A DNA stretch of 64,000 bases, taken from Bhargavaea changchunensis. Its GTDB lineage: Bacteria > Bacillota > Bacilli > Bacillales_A > Planococcaceae. Location of the stretch: the NCBI RefSeq assembly GCF_042665595.1, contig NZ_JBHTCT010000030.1, positions 6,937 through 70,936 of the forward strand. The letters are read 5' to 3'. This document shows positions 33,392 to 41,394 of this stretch, piece by piece (positions within the stretch are counted from its first letter, which is position 1; every line of letters starts with the position of its first letter). The translations under genes were made by a program, and so were the position numbers. A model generated the notes under the pieces. The model did not search any database. It was not told the origin of the DNA and saw only the letters and a program-made list of their open reading frames with translations.

Positions 33392-34783
33392 TCAGGCGGT
33401 GGCGATGCGCACGGTGACCCGTCCCGGAGCCGGTTCGGCTTTGATGCCGGATGGCCCGTCCACATGCACCACGAGTGATGCTTCTCCTTCACTGACTCCG
33501 CCTGCATTGACAAATAGCTTAAAGTCGCCGGATTTGGCGCTGTCCACGGCGCTTTTCGGCCCCCGGATCTTGAGGGAGAGCGGCCCGTCCGGCTGGATGA
33601 CCTCTCCGGTCTGCCCTTCCTCAAGACCCCGGACTTCCACTGCAAGTCCGTCGAGGGTGCCGGACGCCTCTTCTTCTGCAGTACTGCCGGATTCGGGGCC
33701 GGATTCATCGCTCTGGGCGGTATCCCCGTCGGCGGCCGACCCAGCGGCCGGGCTTTCGGGCTCCTCTTCCTCCTCCGGCTGGCCGGATTCGGCGACTTGT
33801 TCCTCCGTCTCGTCCGGCGCTTCCGCCGTTTCTTCATCATTGCCGTTGACAGTCGCACGGACGTCCACATCAATCGACCCCGGCGACACCTTGGTCACTC
33901 CTGCCGGCTTCTTAAGTTCCACGGTCACTTTCCCGCTGGCGGTCACTTCCGAAACATCGACCGCGACGGAAAGTTCGCCGATTTCATCAAGAACATTCCT
34001 GGGCCCGAAAAGTTTGACGGTCTCCGTTGCCGTGCTGATCGAATCGATGGTGACGCCTTCCTCCGGCGTGCCGGATTGCTCCAGCGCGACCTGTACCGAC
34101 CGCGAATACTCCGATATGTCCGCTTTGACCGTCACTTCGGCCGGCTCGATGATGACGTTCAGTTTATTCAGGTCACGGTCGAGCACACGGACGCTTGCCT
34201 GCTGTTCGAGCGGCCCGTCCACTCCCGGGTCGGCGGTGACCGACGCCTTGACGAAGCTGATCGACTCGATGACACTCTTGGCACCCGTGACCATGACGGT
34301 CGACGGCTCTGCCTCAAGCGAGTTGATGACATGGTTTTCTGCGAGCAGCCGCTCATTCATCTCCGGATCCACACGGAATTCCTGGCTGATCCGTTCTTCG
34401 ATGACGACATCGACTGTTTCGGGATCGATGGATACTTCCAGCTTTTCCGAAAGATTCTCCGTCTGCACCGTGACTTCATGCGCGCCCATTGTGAGAGCGC
34501 GCAGATCGACGAACACCGTGAAGTCCTTTAGAGACCTTGTCGTCCGGACGAGGTTGCCCGGCCCTTCGATGGTGACACTGACCGTCTCGGGCGCTCCGGT
34601 GACGACCGTATTTTCATCATCATAATACACTTCAATCGGCACATCCTGCAGGACGGCGATATCCGTCCCGCCCGCGGCGCGGCTTCCCTGCTCCTCATCC
34701 GACTGCACGACGAGGAACATCAGGACGGCGAAGAACAGGGCGATGCCGCGGATAAACCACGGGTTGTCCATGAACTTATCCAT
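33392..34783 (-). CDS. cdaR: CdaA regulator CdaR (YbbR)
   Basis: A 463-residue YbbR-domain protein that binds and regulates the diadenylate cyclase CdaA. One N-terminal helix (about residues 9-28) anchors it outside the cell, and YbbR beta domains follow. An acidic, Glu/Ser/Pro-rich linker (about residues 313-375) comes before a last YbbR domain (376-463); this linker is unusually long. The ATG at 34783 overlaps the cdaA stop by 8 bp, with GGGGAGGG upstream. It is in the conserved cdaA-cdaR-glmM order. Confidence 0.93.
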   Translation of the reverse strand: MDKFMDNPWFIRGIALFFAVLMFLVVQSDEEQGSRAAGGTDIAVLQDVPIEVYYDDENTVVTGAPETVSVTIEGPGNLVRTTRSLKDFTVFVDLRALTMGAHEVTVQTENLSEKLEVSIDPETVDVVIEERISQEFRVDPEMNERLLAENHVINSLEAEPSTVMVTGAKSVIESISFVKASVTADPGVDGPLEQQASVRVLDRDLNKLNVIIEPAEVTVKADISEYSRSVQVALEQSGTPEEGVTIDSISTATETVKLFGPRNVLDEIGELSVAVDVSEVTASGKVTVELKKPAGVTKVSPGSIDVDVRATVNGNDEETAEAPDETEEQVAESGQPEEEEEPESPAAGSAADGDTAQSDESGPESGSTAEEEASGTLDGLAVEVRGLEEGQTGEVIQPDGPLSLKIRGPKSAVDSAKSGDFKLFVNAGGVSEGEASLVVHVDGPSGIKAEPAPGRVTVRIATA

Positions 34784-35618
34784 TCTTCTTCCCTCCCCGT
34801 TTCCGCTTCGAGGCGGCCTGAGGCTCCGGCACAGGACCAAACCACATTTTCCGGAGCAATGTCTCAAACTCCTCAGGCGGCAGGTTGCGGTGAAGATCGC
34901 CGTTGCGCGTCAGGCTGATAGCCCCGGTCTCCTCGGAAACGACGATCGTGATGGCGTCGGTCACCTCGCTCAGGCCGAGCGCCGCGCGGTGGCGCGTGCC
35001 GAGCTCCTTCGAGATGAACGGGCTTTCCGACAGCGGCAGGTAGCAGGCCGCTGCCGCGATACGATCCTGTTGGATGATGACCGCCCCGTCATGGAGCGGT
35101 GTATTCGGGATAAAGATGTTGATGAGGAGCTCCGACGTGAGATTGGAATTCATAGGGATTCCGGTCTCGACGTACTCCGACAGCCCGGTCTCCCGCTCAA
35201 TGGACATGAGCGCGCCGATGCGCCGCTTCGCCATATAGCCGACCGATTTCGTGACGGCTTCGACGAGGCGGTCCCGCTCCTCTTCCTCCGCCATGCTGCT
35301 CCGGGCAAACAGCTTCCCGCGCCCGATCTGCTCGAGCGCGCGCCGGAGCTCCGGCTGGAAGATGATGATGACTGCGAGGAACCCCCACGTCAACACCTGC
35401 TCCATGATCCAGTACATCGTCGTCAGGCCGAGCTGTTTCGTGACGAACCAGGCGATGACGACAACGAACACGCCTTTCAGCAACTGAACCGCCTTCGTGC
35501 CCTTGATGATGGTAATCAGTTTATAAAGAACGTACCAGACCAGAAGAATGTCCAGGATATTCACCAGGACTTCCACCCAAGTCAGGTCCGTAAAACGCTC
35601 AAAGAACGCCACAGGCAT
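34776..35618 (-). CDS. cdaA: Diadenylate cyclase CdaA
   Basis: A 280-residue membrane-bound diadenylate cyclase making c-di-AMP from two ATP. Three N-terminal helices (about residues 15-90) precede the DAC domain, with catalytic LHDGAVII (Asp177-Gly178-Ala179) and GTRHRAA (209-211). The C-terminus is strongly basic (KRKRGGKKNG). Its gene is first in the cdaA-cdaR-glmM operon, coupling c-di-AMP, envelope synthesis and potassium control. GGCGGGG lies close to the ATG. Confidence 0.97.
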   Translation of the reverse strand: MPVAFFERFTDLTWVEVLVNILDILLVWYVLYKLITIIKGTKAVQLLKGVFVVVIAWFVTKQLGLTTMYWIMEQVLTWGFLAVIIIFQPELRRALEQIGRGKLFARSSMAEEEERDRLVEAVTKSVGYMAKRRIGALMSIERETGLSEYVETGIPMNSNLTSELLINIFIPNTPLHDGAVIIQQDRIAAAACYLPLSESPFISKELGTRHRAALGLSEVTDAITIVVSEETGAISLTRNGDLHRNLPPEEFETLLRKMWFGPVPEPQAASKRKRGGKKNG

Positions 35619-35939
35619 CCCCGCCTTTTCTTAACGCATGCATATCCGATAGTATACCATACCGGACCACTTCACCGCTCGGCTGATGGAGACTTTTGGC
35701 GGCAGGAACCGGTGCCCGGAAGACTTGCGGGTCAGGACGGATTCCGGGCGGGCCACAGAAGCCTGACGAACGCTCATCAGGGAGACCATTTCTTGATGCT
35801 GCGCCGCATTCAATACAAAACTATTTTACTATAGCGATATTTCATATTTCCTCATTTTGACTTATAATTACTTATAGAGGGGACCGGGCCTTTTTTCTCA
35901 CTTCCCGGTCCGCATCAAGATGATGGAGTGTGAATCAAC
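35619..35939. other. Divergent intergenic region between cdaA and sulP
   Basis: About 320 bp. A TATACT box on the minus strand (35651-35656) may belong to the cdaA promoter. TATAAT (35863-35868) on the plus strand precedes a hairpin at 35881-35911. A 60-codon minus-strand reading frame here has no ribosome site and no family resemblance, so I do not call it. Confidence 0.45.
35881..35911 (+). promoter_or_regulatory. Leader hairpin before sulP
   Basis: Perfect 8-bp stem GGACCGGG/CCCGGTCC with a 15-base loop containing six T. It is in the likely 5' untranslated region, 29 bp before the sulP ATG. No T-run follows, so it may be a regulatory or stability element rather than a terminator. Confidence 0.45.
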
Positions 35940-37526
35940 ATGAGGAATTTGGGCCGTTTCGAGTCACTCAATGGCCGGACGGCAAGGAAGGACATTCTCG
36001 CCGGCATCACGGTCGGGATTGTCGCCATTCCGCTCGGCATGGCGTTCGCGATCGCTTCGGGCGTAAAGCCGGAATACGGCATTTACACGACCGTGATCGC
36101 CGGGCTTCTTGTAGCACTTCTCGGCGGTTCCCGTTTTCAGATTGCAGGACCGACGGGCGCGTTCATTCCGATCCTGCTCGCCATCGTCCTGGAATATGGT
36201 TACGAGGACCTGCTCGTCGCCGGTTTCATGGCCGGAGTGTTTCTTGTCATCATGTCGTTCCTGAAGATCGGGGATCTGATCCACTTCGTCCCGAGGGCGG
36301 TGACGATCGGCTTCACCGCCGGGATCGCCGTCACGATCTTTACCGGCCAGATCGGCAACTTCCTCGGCCTCGAGGGGTTGGAGCGCCGTGAATTCTTCCA
36401 CGAGAACATGTGGGAGATTTTCCGGACCATCGGCACATTCAACGGGTATGCGTTCCTGACGGCGGCGATCGGGCTGGCCGTGATCATCATCCTGCCCCGG
36501 ATCGCGCCGCGCGTCCCGCTCTTCCTCGCCGCACTTCTCATTCCGACGCTGGTGTCTGTGCTTTTCTATCCCGGCCAGCTCCCGACGATCGGGACTGCCT
36601 ACGGCGGCATCCCGCAGCAGCTTCCGGAATTCCGCCTGCCGGAAATCACAGGCGGCAAGATCCTCGAGCTGTGGCAGCCGGCACTGATCATCGCGGCACT
36701 GGGCGCAATCGAGTCGCTGCTGTCCGCAGTCGTCGCCGACAATATGGCCGGCGGCAAGAAGTCGGCTTCCAACCGTGAACTGTTCGGGCAGGGTGTCGCG
36801 AATATGGCCGCTCCGCTATTCGGAGGCATCCCGGCAACGGGCGCCATCGCCCGCACGGCGACAAACATCCGTGCCGGGGCCGTCAGTCCGCTGTCCGGCG
36901 TCGTCCAAAGTCTGTTTGTCCTTCTTGTCCTGCTGCTGTTCGCACCTTTTGCCTCCCACGTCCCGCTCGCCAGCATGGCGCCGATCCTTATGCTGGTCGC
37001 ATGGAACATGAGCGGACTGCGGTCGTTCGCTAAGATTTCACACCTGAAGACGGGAGACTCGGCTGTTCTGTGGGTGACGTTCCTGCTGACCGTCTTTGTC
37101 AACCTGACTGTCGGCGTCGAGGTCGGTTTCCTGCTCGCCGTCCTTGTCTTCCTGAAGAAGATGAGCGGCAAGCTGAAGCTTCAGACGGGTGAAGCCACGG
37201 CCGATGACTTTATCTACAGCGGGGTTCCGAAGGGTTCGGTATTCCGCAGCGTACGCGTCGACGGCCCCCTCTTTTTCGGAACCGCCCAGCAGTTTGAGCG
37301 GGAAATCGAGAAACAGCTCGAGACGCCTGCCGATGCCATCATGCTCCGGCTCCATGGCCTTTCCGCACTGGATGCCGGGGGCGTGGCCGCCCTGTCATTC
37401 GCCCATGATCTTGCAGACCGCCAGGGGGTCCGGCTCCTTTTCCAGGGCATCCCCGAAGAGAAAAAAATCCTTCTCAGAAAAAGCGGCCTGTATGAAAAGA
37501 TCGGCACGGAGAATATGGTGAAATGA
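35940..37526 (+). CDS. SulP family anion transporter (bicarbonate/sulfate)
   Basis: A 528-residue SulP/SLC26-type transporter with about 11 helices and a C-terminal STAS domain (about residues 430-528). Helix signatures are ILAGITVGIVAIPLGMAFAIASG and RFQIAGPTGAFIPIL, typical of bacterial SulP proteins, some of which import bicarbonate with sodium (BicA group) and others sulfate or dicarboxylates. The ribosome site GGAG lies 11 bp upstream. It is on the strand opposite to both flanking operons and separates cdaA from rsiW-sigW. Confidence 0.93.
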   Translation: MRNLGRFESLNGRTARKDILAGITVGIVAIPLGMAFAIASGVKPEYGIYTTVIAGLLVALLGGSRFQIAGPTGAFIPILLAIVLEYGYEDLLVAGFMAGVFLVIMSFLKIGDLIHFVPRAVTIGFTAGIAVTIFTGQIGNFLGLEGLERREFFHENMWEIFRTIGTFNGYAFLTAAIGLAVIIILPRIAPRVPLFLAALLIPTLVSVLFYPGQLPTIGTAYGGIPQQLPEFRLPEITGGKILELWQPALIIAALGAIESLLSAVVADNMAGGKKSASNRELFGQGVANMAAPLFGGIPATGAIARTATNIRAGAVSPLSGVVQSLFVLLVLLLFAPFASHVPLASMAPILMLVAWNMSGLRSFAKISHLKTGDSAVLWVTFLLTVFVNLTVGVEVGFLLAVLVFLKKMSGKLKLQTGEATADDFIYSGVPKGSVFRSVRVDGPLFFGTAQQFEREIEKQLETPADAIMLRLHGLSALDAGGVAALSFAHDLADRQGVRLLFQGIPEEKKILLRKSGLYEKIGTENMVK

Positions 37527-37560
37527 AAATCCGCCGTCCCGGTACTGGGGCGGCGGATTT
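37527..37560 (+). terminator. Terminator of sulP
   Basis: Stem AAATCCGCCG/CGGCGGATTT directly after the sulP stop. Confidence 0.9.
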
Positions 37561-37590
37561 TATGTGCAAGTTGCGAAGTTTGGCCGTGGT

Positions 37591-37695
37591 GCCTGGTCTT
37601 TCATTGTCTCTGCTTGGACTCTTATCTTGCGTGCCTGGTCTTTCGTTGTTTCTGTTTGGACTCTTATCGCGCGCGCCTGGTCTTTCGGTCTTTAT
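37591..37695 (-). repeat. 21-bp-period array, family E (about 5 units)
   Basis: GCCTGGTCTTTC-like units begin at 37591, 37633 and 37675 (42 bp apart). Between them lie GCTTGGACTCTT and GTTTGGACTCTT at 37612 and 37654, so two alternating unit types follow a 21-bp rhythm. It lies between the terminators of the two converging genes. Confidence 0.8.
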
Positions 37696-37715
37696 CCATC
37701 TCAAAAAGAAAAAAG

Positions 37716-37739
37716 GGGTACCAGATTGAACTGGTACCC
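37716..37739 (-). terminator. Terminator of the small charged protein gene
   Basis: Stem GGGTACCAG/CTGGTACCC with a 6-base loop, followed on the minus strand by a CTTTTTTCTTTTT run. Confidence 0.9.
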
Positions 37740-37758
37740 ACTAGCCTTTAAGGACTTT

Positions 37759-38004
37759 TTAGAAATCGTATCTCTTTCTTTTTTCTTGATCAGAATCAGA
37801 TTCATTGCGGAAACGAACCTTGACCTCAGAGTCGCTGTTAACGTTAATATTGATTTCAACTTTGACTTCATTGTCGCCAGATCGATTTTTGCGATTGTCC
37901 CGCTCATCCTTCTCGGATTGACGCTTTTGACGATTTTCCCGCTGCTCGTTTTTATCCCGGTTCCAATCTTCGAAGAAGGAATCGTTCATCCAGACTTTGC
38001 TCAT
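37759..38004 (-). CDS. Highly charged 81-residue protein, unknown function
   Basis: 81 residues with no membrane helix. The first half is rich in Asp, Asn, Arg, Glu and Lys (EQRENRQKRQSEKDERD); the second half has a strand-like VEININVNSDSEVKVRF with alternating pattern. AAAGGAGGGG precedes the ATG and a good terminator follows, so it is a real gene. I do not recognise the family; low-complexity spore-coat or nucleic-acid-binding proteins look similar. It sits with sulP inside the split sigW-cdaA region. Confidence 0.7.
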   Translation of the reverse strand: MSKVWMNDSFFEDWNRDKNEQRENRQKRQSEKDERDNRKNRSGDNEVKVEININVNSDSEVKVRFRNESDSDQEKRKRYDF

Positions 38005-38184
38005 GATTTCCCCTCCTTTCCCTATACTTCTTTAATATATTCAAAGGTGAAAATCTAACTTTGGACAAATGCCTTTGATTCTTAATTTCAATGAATGAGG
38101 TAATCGCACAGAGAATATTCCCCAGTTCGGGAGAATGTCACTATGCATCCTGCTCGCCCGGCAAGGCCTTGCAATCAATAAAAA

Positions 38185-38220
38185 AACGGGAATGAAAGAT
38201 GTCACTCTCCCATTCCCGTT
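38185..38220. terminator. Terminator
   Basis: Stem AACGGGAATG/CATTCCCGTT with a 16-base loop, flanked by seven A and TTTT. No intact gene ends here. Confidence 0.75.
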
Positions 38221-38317
38221 TTATTCCTAGACTCTCTTCAGTTTCACCACTATCGCTCCAAGTTTCGGCATCGGCCACCCAATCTCATCATTTACAGCGG
38301 CCAATAACCCTGACTAA

Positions 38318-38355
38318 AAAAACCGCAGGCAAAGAGAAAATCCCTTCGCCTGCAG
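38318..38355 (-). terminator. Terminator of sigW-rsiW
   Basis: Stem GCAGGCG/CGCAGGC-type pairing (38323-38330 with 38348-38355) followed on the minus strand by TTTTTTT, 33 bp after the rsiW stop. A second hairpin GCACCCGCT/AGCGGGTGC lies between (38360-38381). Confidence 0.82.
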
Positions 38356-38387
38356 TCCGGCACCCGCTCCGCAGCGGGTGCTTCCCT

Positions 38388-39032
38388 TTATTTTTCTTCG
38401 TCGTCGGGATCAGGGCCTTCAAAGACGGAGAGGCCCTCTTTGACGCCGGACTTGATCGTGTACCAGAGCCACTCGAAAGCGCGGTCGATCTCTTCGATCT
38501 TGCCGGTGACGACGGCCGTGGAGGCCATGTATTTGGAGCCATTGATGACGGTGACGTCACCCTCGACTTCCCCTTCGATATGCAGCTCACCGTTTCTCAC
38601 AAACAGATCGCCTTCAACCTTCTCGCCTTCGGGAACGATAACTTTGTTCCCTTCGACGACGAGGTTCGGCTGGGTGGACACGGCCAGCTGCTGGTCGGAT
38701 GTATTGAAATTCGAGAACAGGGCGAGCCCGGCGAGGAGCACGAACATGGCGACCGCGGCAAGCATCGGATGACGCCCAAACCAGCGGCGCACGCCTGCGC
38801 CCTGGCGCTCCTTTGGCAGCGAAGCCATGATGCGGTCGCTGAAACCTTCCGGCGCTTCGATGTGCGAGGCGCTTTTCAGGAATGCGACCGAACGGCTGAG
38901 CTGATCCATATGTTTTTGGCAGGCCTGACACTTCTCGAGATGCTCGCTCAGAATTTGCTCGTCCCGGCGGGTGATTTCCCCGTCCAGATAGTCATGCATA
39001 TACTGGACAATTTCTTCCGGACACGGTTTCAT
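38388..39032 (-). CDS. rsiW: Anti-sigma-W factor RsiW
   Basis: A 214-residue anti-sigma factor. The zinc-type anti-sigma domain is HLEKCQACQKHM near residues 31-42 with the upstream CPEEI segment. One membrane helix (about residues 87-108) and an outer domain follow; the latter has a polymer-forming cytoskeletal-like ELHIEGEVEGDVTVI part. It holds SigW inactive until regulated proteolysis. It starts 12 bp after sigW. Sequence divergence from B. subtilis RsiW is expected. Confidence 0.92.
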   Translation of the reverse strand: MKPCPEEIVQYMHDYLDGEITRRDEQILSEHLEKCQACQKHMDQLSRSVAFLKSASHIEAPEGFSDRIMASLPKERQGAGVRRWFGRHPMLAAVAMFVLLAGLALFSNFNTSDQQLAVSTQPNLVVEGNKVIVPEGEKVEGDLFVRNGELHIEGEVEGDVTVINGSKYMASTAVVTGKIEEIDRAFEWLWYTIKSGVKEGLSVFEGPDPDDEEK

Positions 39033-39044
39033 CCCGATTCCCTC

Positions 39045-39608
39045 CTACAACTTCTTCATTTGTTTCCTAAGAGCTTCGCGACCCCTATGGATGCGCGTCT
39101 TCACTGTGCCCAGCGGCAGCTCGAGGATTTCGCTGATTTCCTGGAGGGGCAGTTCCTCGATGTAACGCAGAACAATCGCCGACCGGTATTTGTCCGGCAG
39201 CCGGCTGATCTCGTACTGGACCCGCTCCTGCTGTTCCATCTTCTCGACTTCCTCTTCCGGCAGCGGAGAATCGTGTGCCAGGCTGGAATAATGGTCCAGC
39301 CCATCGGTCCCCGGCACCGGCGCATCAAGAAACGTATCCGGTTTTTTCTTGCGGATCCGGTCGATGCAGAGGTTCGTCGCGATGCGGTACAGCCACGTCG
39401 AGAACTTCCGCTTCTGGTCGAAGGTATGCAGGTTGATGTACGCCCTGATGAACGCTTCCTGCGCGATATCCTCGGCTTCATGCCGATTGCCCAGCATCCG
39501 ATAGCATACTTGGTATAGCCGGTTCTGATAGAGGGAAACGATTTCTTCGAACGCCGACTGGTCCCCCTTCAGGACTTGTTTGATTCGTTTTTTGACGATG
39601 TCTTCCAT
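39045..39608 (-). CDS. sigW: ECF sigma factor SigW
   Basis: A 187-residue ECF sigma factor. Region 2 is LGNRHEAEDIAQEAFIRAYINL with KFSTWLYRIATNLCIDRIRKKK; region 4 is LPDKYRSAIVLRYIEELPLQEISEIL followed by LGTVKTRIHRGREALR. It controls envelope-stress and antimicrobial-peptide resistance genes. Upstream there is a SigW-type promoter (39648-39674). It is followed by rsiW, and rocF lies upstream, an order seen in other Bacillales. Confidence 0.95.
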   Translation of the reverse strand: MEDIVKKRIKQVLKGDQSAFEEIVSLYQNRLYQVCYRMLGNRHEAEDIAQEAFIRAYINLHTFDQKRKFSTWLYRIATNLCIDRIRKKKPDTFLDAPVPGTDGLDHYSSLAHDSPLPEEEVEKMEQQERVQYEISRLPDKYRSAIVLRYIEELPLQEISEILELPLGTVKTRIHRGREALRKQMKKL

Positions 39609-39647
39609 TCTTCTCGATTTCCCCCCGCTTCATGCGGCTAGTTGGTA

Positions 39648-39674
39648 TACGGACGGGCGCACCAAAGGGTTTCA
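39648..39674 (-). promoter_or_regulatory. SigW-type autoregulatory promoter
   Basis: On the minus strand TGAAAC and CGTA are separated by 17 bp, close to the TGAAAC-N16-CGTA consensus of SigW. It lies about 40 bp before sigW. Confidence 0.75.
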
Positions 39675-39788
39675 CTTTTTCCGCGAAAAAGTTTGAAATC
39701 AGAATACCCTTTTTCCTTCCGTTCGACTCCGGCCCATTTATTGACTTCATTGTATCAAAGGAAAATCTAAAAATGTTGAAAAACTGAA

Positions 39789-39817
39789 AAACCGGCTCCC
39801 TTAAGCGGGAACCGGCT
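39789..39817. terminator. Terminator of rocF
   Basis: Imperfect stem CCGGCTCCC/GGGAACCGG near the rocF stop, reading into a T-run leftward. Confidence 0.75.
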
Positions 39818-39826
39818 AAAGTGCCT

Positions 39827-40732
39827 TTAAATCAAGGTTTCGCCGAACAAAGAGCCCATCAGTCCGACTGCGACGTCTGCTGTTTTATTGCGCTCATCGA
39901 GGATCGGATTCACCTCTACAAATTCAGCGGAAGTGATGCGGCCGGTCGAATGGAGCATCTCCATCGCCAGGTGGCTTTCCCGGTAGCTGAGGCCGCCCTG
40001 CACCGGCGTGCCGACACCCGGTGTGTAAAGCGGATCGAGCCCGTCGAGGTCCAGCGACAGATGCACACCGTCCACCCCGCGTTCTTCCAGGTAGCGGATG
40101 GCATCCTGCATGATGGCGGTCATGCCGTCCCGGTCGATTTCGTGCATCGTATACACACGGATCCCCTTTTCCCTGACAAGCTCACGCTCACCCGGATCAA
40201 TCGAGCGAGCCCCGATGACCACGATGTTTTCAGGCTTCACCTTCGGCCCGCTGCCGATCGAGGTAAGATCCCCGTGCCCGAGTCCCATCGCGACGGCAAG
40301 CGGCATCCCGTGTATGTTTCCGGAAGGCGATGTCTCTGCCGTGTTCAGGTCGGTATGCGCGTCATACCAGATGACCCCGAGGTTGCTGTAATGCTCGTTC
40401 AGCCCGGCCAATGTGCCGATCGCGATGCTGTGGTCGCCGCCGAGGACAAGCGGGAAGCGCCCGTCGCGGACTGTCTCCGATACCTTTTCGGCGAGTTTCC
40501 GGTTCCCTTCGGTCACCGCCTTGAGGTTTTTCAGGTTCGTGCCCGACACTTCGCGCGGCGCATCCATATCGACCGGGATATCCCCTTCATCCCTTACGAT
40601 ATGCCCCAGCGCCTCAACCCGCTCCACGACACCCGCATAGCGGATCGCGCTCGGCCCCATGTCGACCCCGCGCCGGCTTTGGCCGAAATCCGCGGGAACC
40701 CCGATAATTGAGATTTCTTTGTGACTGTTCAT
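39827..40732 (-). CDS. rocF: Arginase RocF
   Basis: A 301-residue manganese arginase that hydrolyses arginine to ornithine and urea. Motifs are GGDHSIAIGT, WYDAHTDLNT and SLDLDGLDPLYTPGVG, which supply the metal ligands. The N-terminus ISIIGVPADFGQSRRGVDMGP is typical. GGGGG precedes the ATG. Lying upstream of sigW-rsiW is a known arrangement in Bacillales. Confidence 0.96.
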   Translation of the reverse strand: MNSHKEISIIGVPADFGQSRRGVDMGPSAIRYAGVVERVEALGHIVRDEGDIPVDMDAPREVSGTNLKNLKAVTEGNRKLAEKVSETVRDGRFPLVLGGDHSIAIGTLAGLNEHYSNLGVIWYDAHTDLNTAETSPSGNIHGMPLAVAMGLGHGDLTSIGSGPKVKPENIVVIGARSIDPGERELVREKGIRVYTMHEIDRDGMTAIMQDAIRYLEERGVDGVHLSLDLDGLDPLYTPGVGTPVQGGLSYRESHLAMEMLHSTGRITSAEFVEVNPILDERNKTADVAVGLMGSLFGETLI

Positions 40733-40884
40733 GCTGCCATCCCCCTTTTCCGATCTTGGCTACTATTATGAATCGAAAAGGGCAGATGGCTCAACCGGAC
40801 AAAGATTAGGATAATTATTCATCGGAAGAGTCTGTCTGTTTCGTTATAATGGCTGTAGACTGCATGGAAAATGGGGGTGTTGAG

Positions 40885-41340
40885 ATGATCACGGGACTGT
40901 ATGAAGCCCATCTGCCGGTCAGAGACCTGGATCGTTCACTGAAGTTTTATACCGGTCTCGGGCTGGAAATTGCGCATACCCACGGGGAGGGGCTGGCTTT
41001 TCTGTGGATTGAGAAAGACAAAAGCTGGCTGGGGCTATGGCAAACCGACAAAGTCGAACTGGACTATCATCCATCCATCCGGCACATCGCCTTTCAAGTG
41101 TCGCTTGATGGTCTGAAAAACTCTATCAGCTGGCTCAGGGAAAGGGGATACGAGCCGAGGGAGGCATTCGGATTCGGTCCGGACGAACCGTTCGTGATGC
41201 CGCAGGAGGACTACGCCCATGCCAAGATCCACTTTAACGACCCGGATGGCAACAGCCTGGAGTTCATCTGCAAGATGGACAATCCGAACAAGCTGACGGA
41301 ACGGATGACACTGAGCAAGTGGGAAAAGCTGAACTCCTAA
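40885..41340 (+). CDS. VOC family (glyoxalase/fosfomycin-resistance-like) protein
   Basis: A 151-residue vicinal-oxygen-chelate protein. LYEAHLPVRDLDRSLKFYTG and IRHIAFQVSLDGLKNSISWL form the two units, and KIHFNDPDGNSLEFIC supplies the last Glu ligand; the His in YEAHLPV and RHIAF complete a plausible metal site. GGGGG precedes the ATG at 40885. Substrate unknown. A long terminator follows. Confidence 0.88.
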   Translation: MITGLYEAHLPVRDLDRSLKFYTGLGLEIAHTHGEGLAFLWIEKDKSWLGLWQTDKVELDYHPSIRHIAFQVSLDGLKNSISWLRERGYEPREAFGFGPDEPFVMPQEDYAHAKIHFNDPDGNSLEFICKMDNPNKLTERMTLSKWEKLNS

Positions 41341-41341
41341 T

Positions 41342-41390
41342 AAAAGCCTGTATCTGAGGAGGCGCCTCCTCCCAGATACAGGCTTTTTTC
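41342..41390. terminator. Long bidirectional terminator
   Basis: AAAAGCCTGTATCTGAGGAGG pairs over its length with CCTCCTCCCAGATACAGGC, followed by TTTTTT. It serves the converging genes on both sides. Confidence 0.93.
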
Positions 41391-41394
41391 GGTC

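Larger units (their letters stand above)
38005..38387. other. Intergenic region with two terminators and a possible gene remnant
   Basis: About 380 bp. It contains hairpins at 38185 and 38323. Between them, on the minus strand, 38225-38300 encodes an open tail VNDEIGWPMPKLGAIVVKL with a stop just before the hairpin at 38185, but no start or ribosome site. It may be the 3' end of a decayed gene. Confidence 0.4.

Noticed and set aside
33399..34625. 408-codon Ser/Thr-rich plus-strand frame
   Set aside because: Shadow of cdaR. The Ser/Thr bias mirrors the Glu/Val-rich codons of the real gene.
35631..35813. 60-codon minus-strand frame upstream of cdaA
   Set aside because: No ribosome site, no family resemblance, and it covers the probable cdaA promoter.
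38199..39518. 439-codon plus-strand frame
   Set aside because: Runs antisense across both rsiW and sigW and two terminators, with no ribosome site; not a gene.
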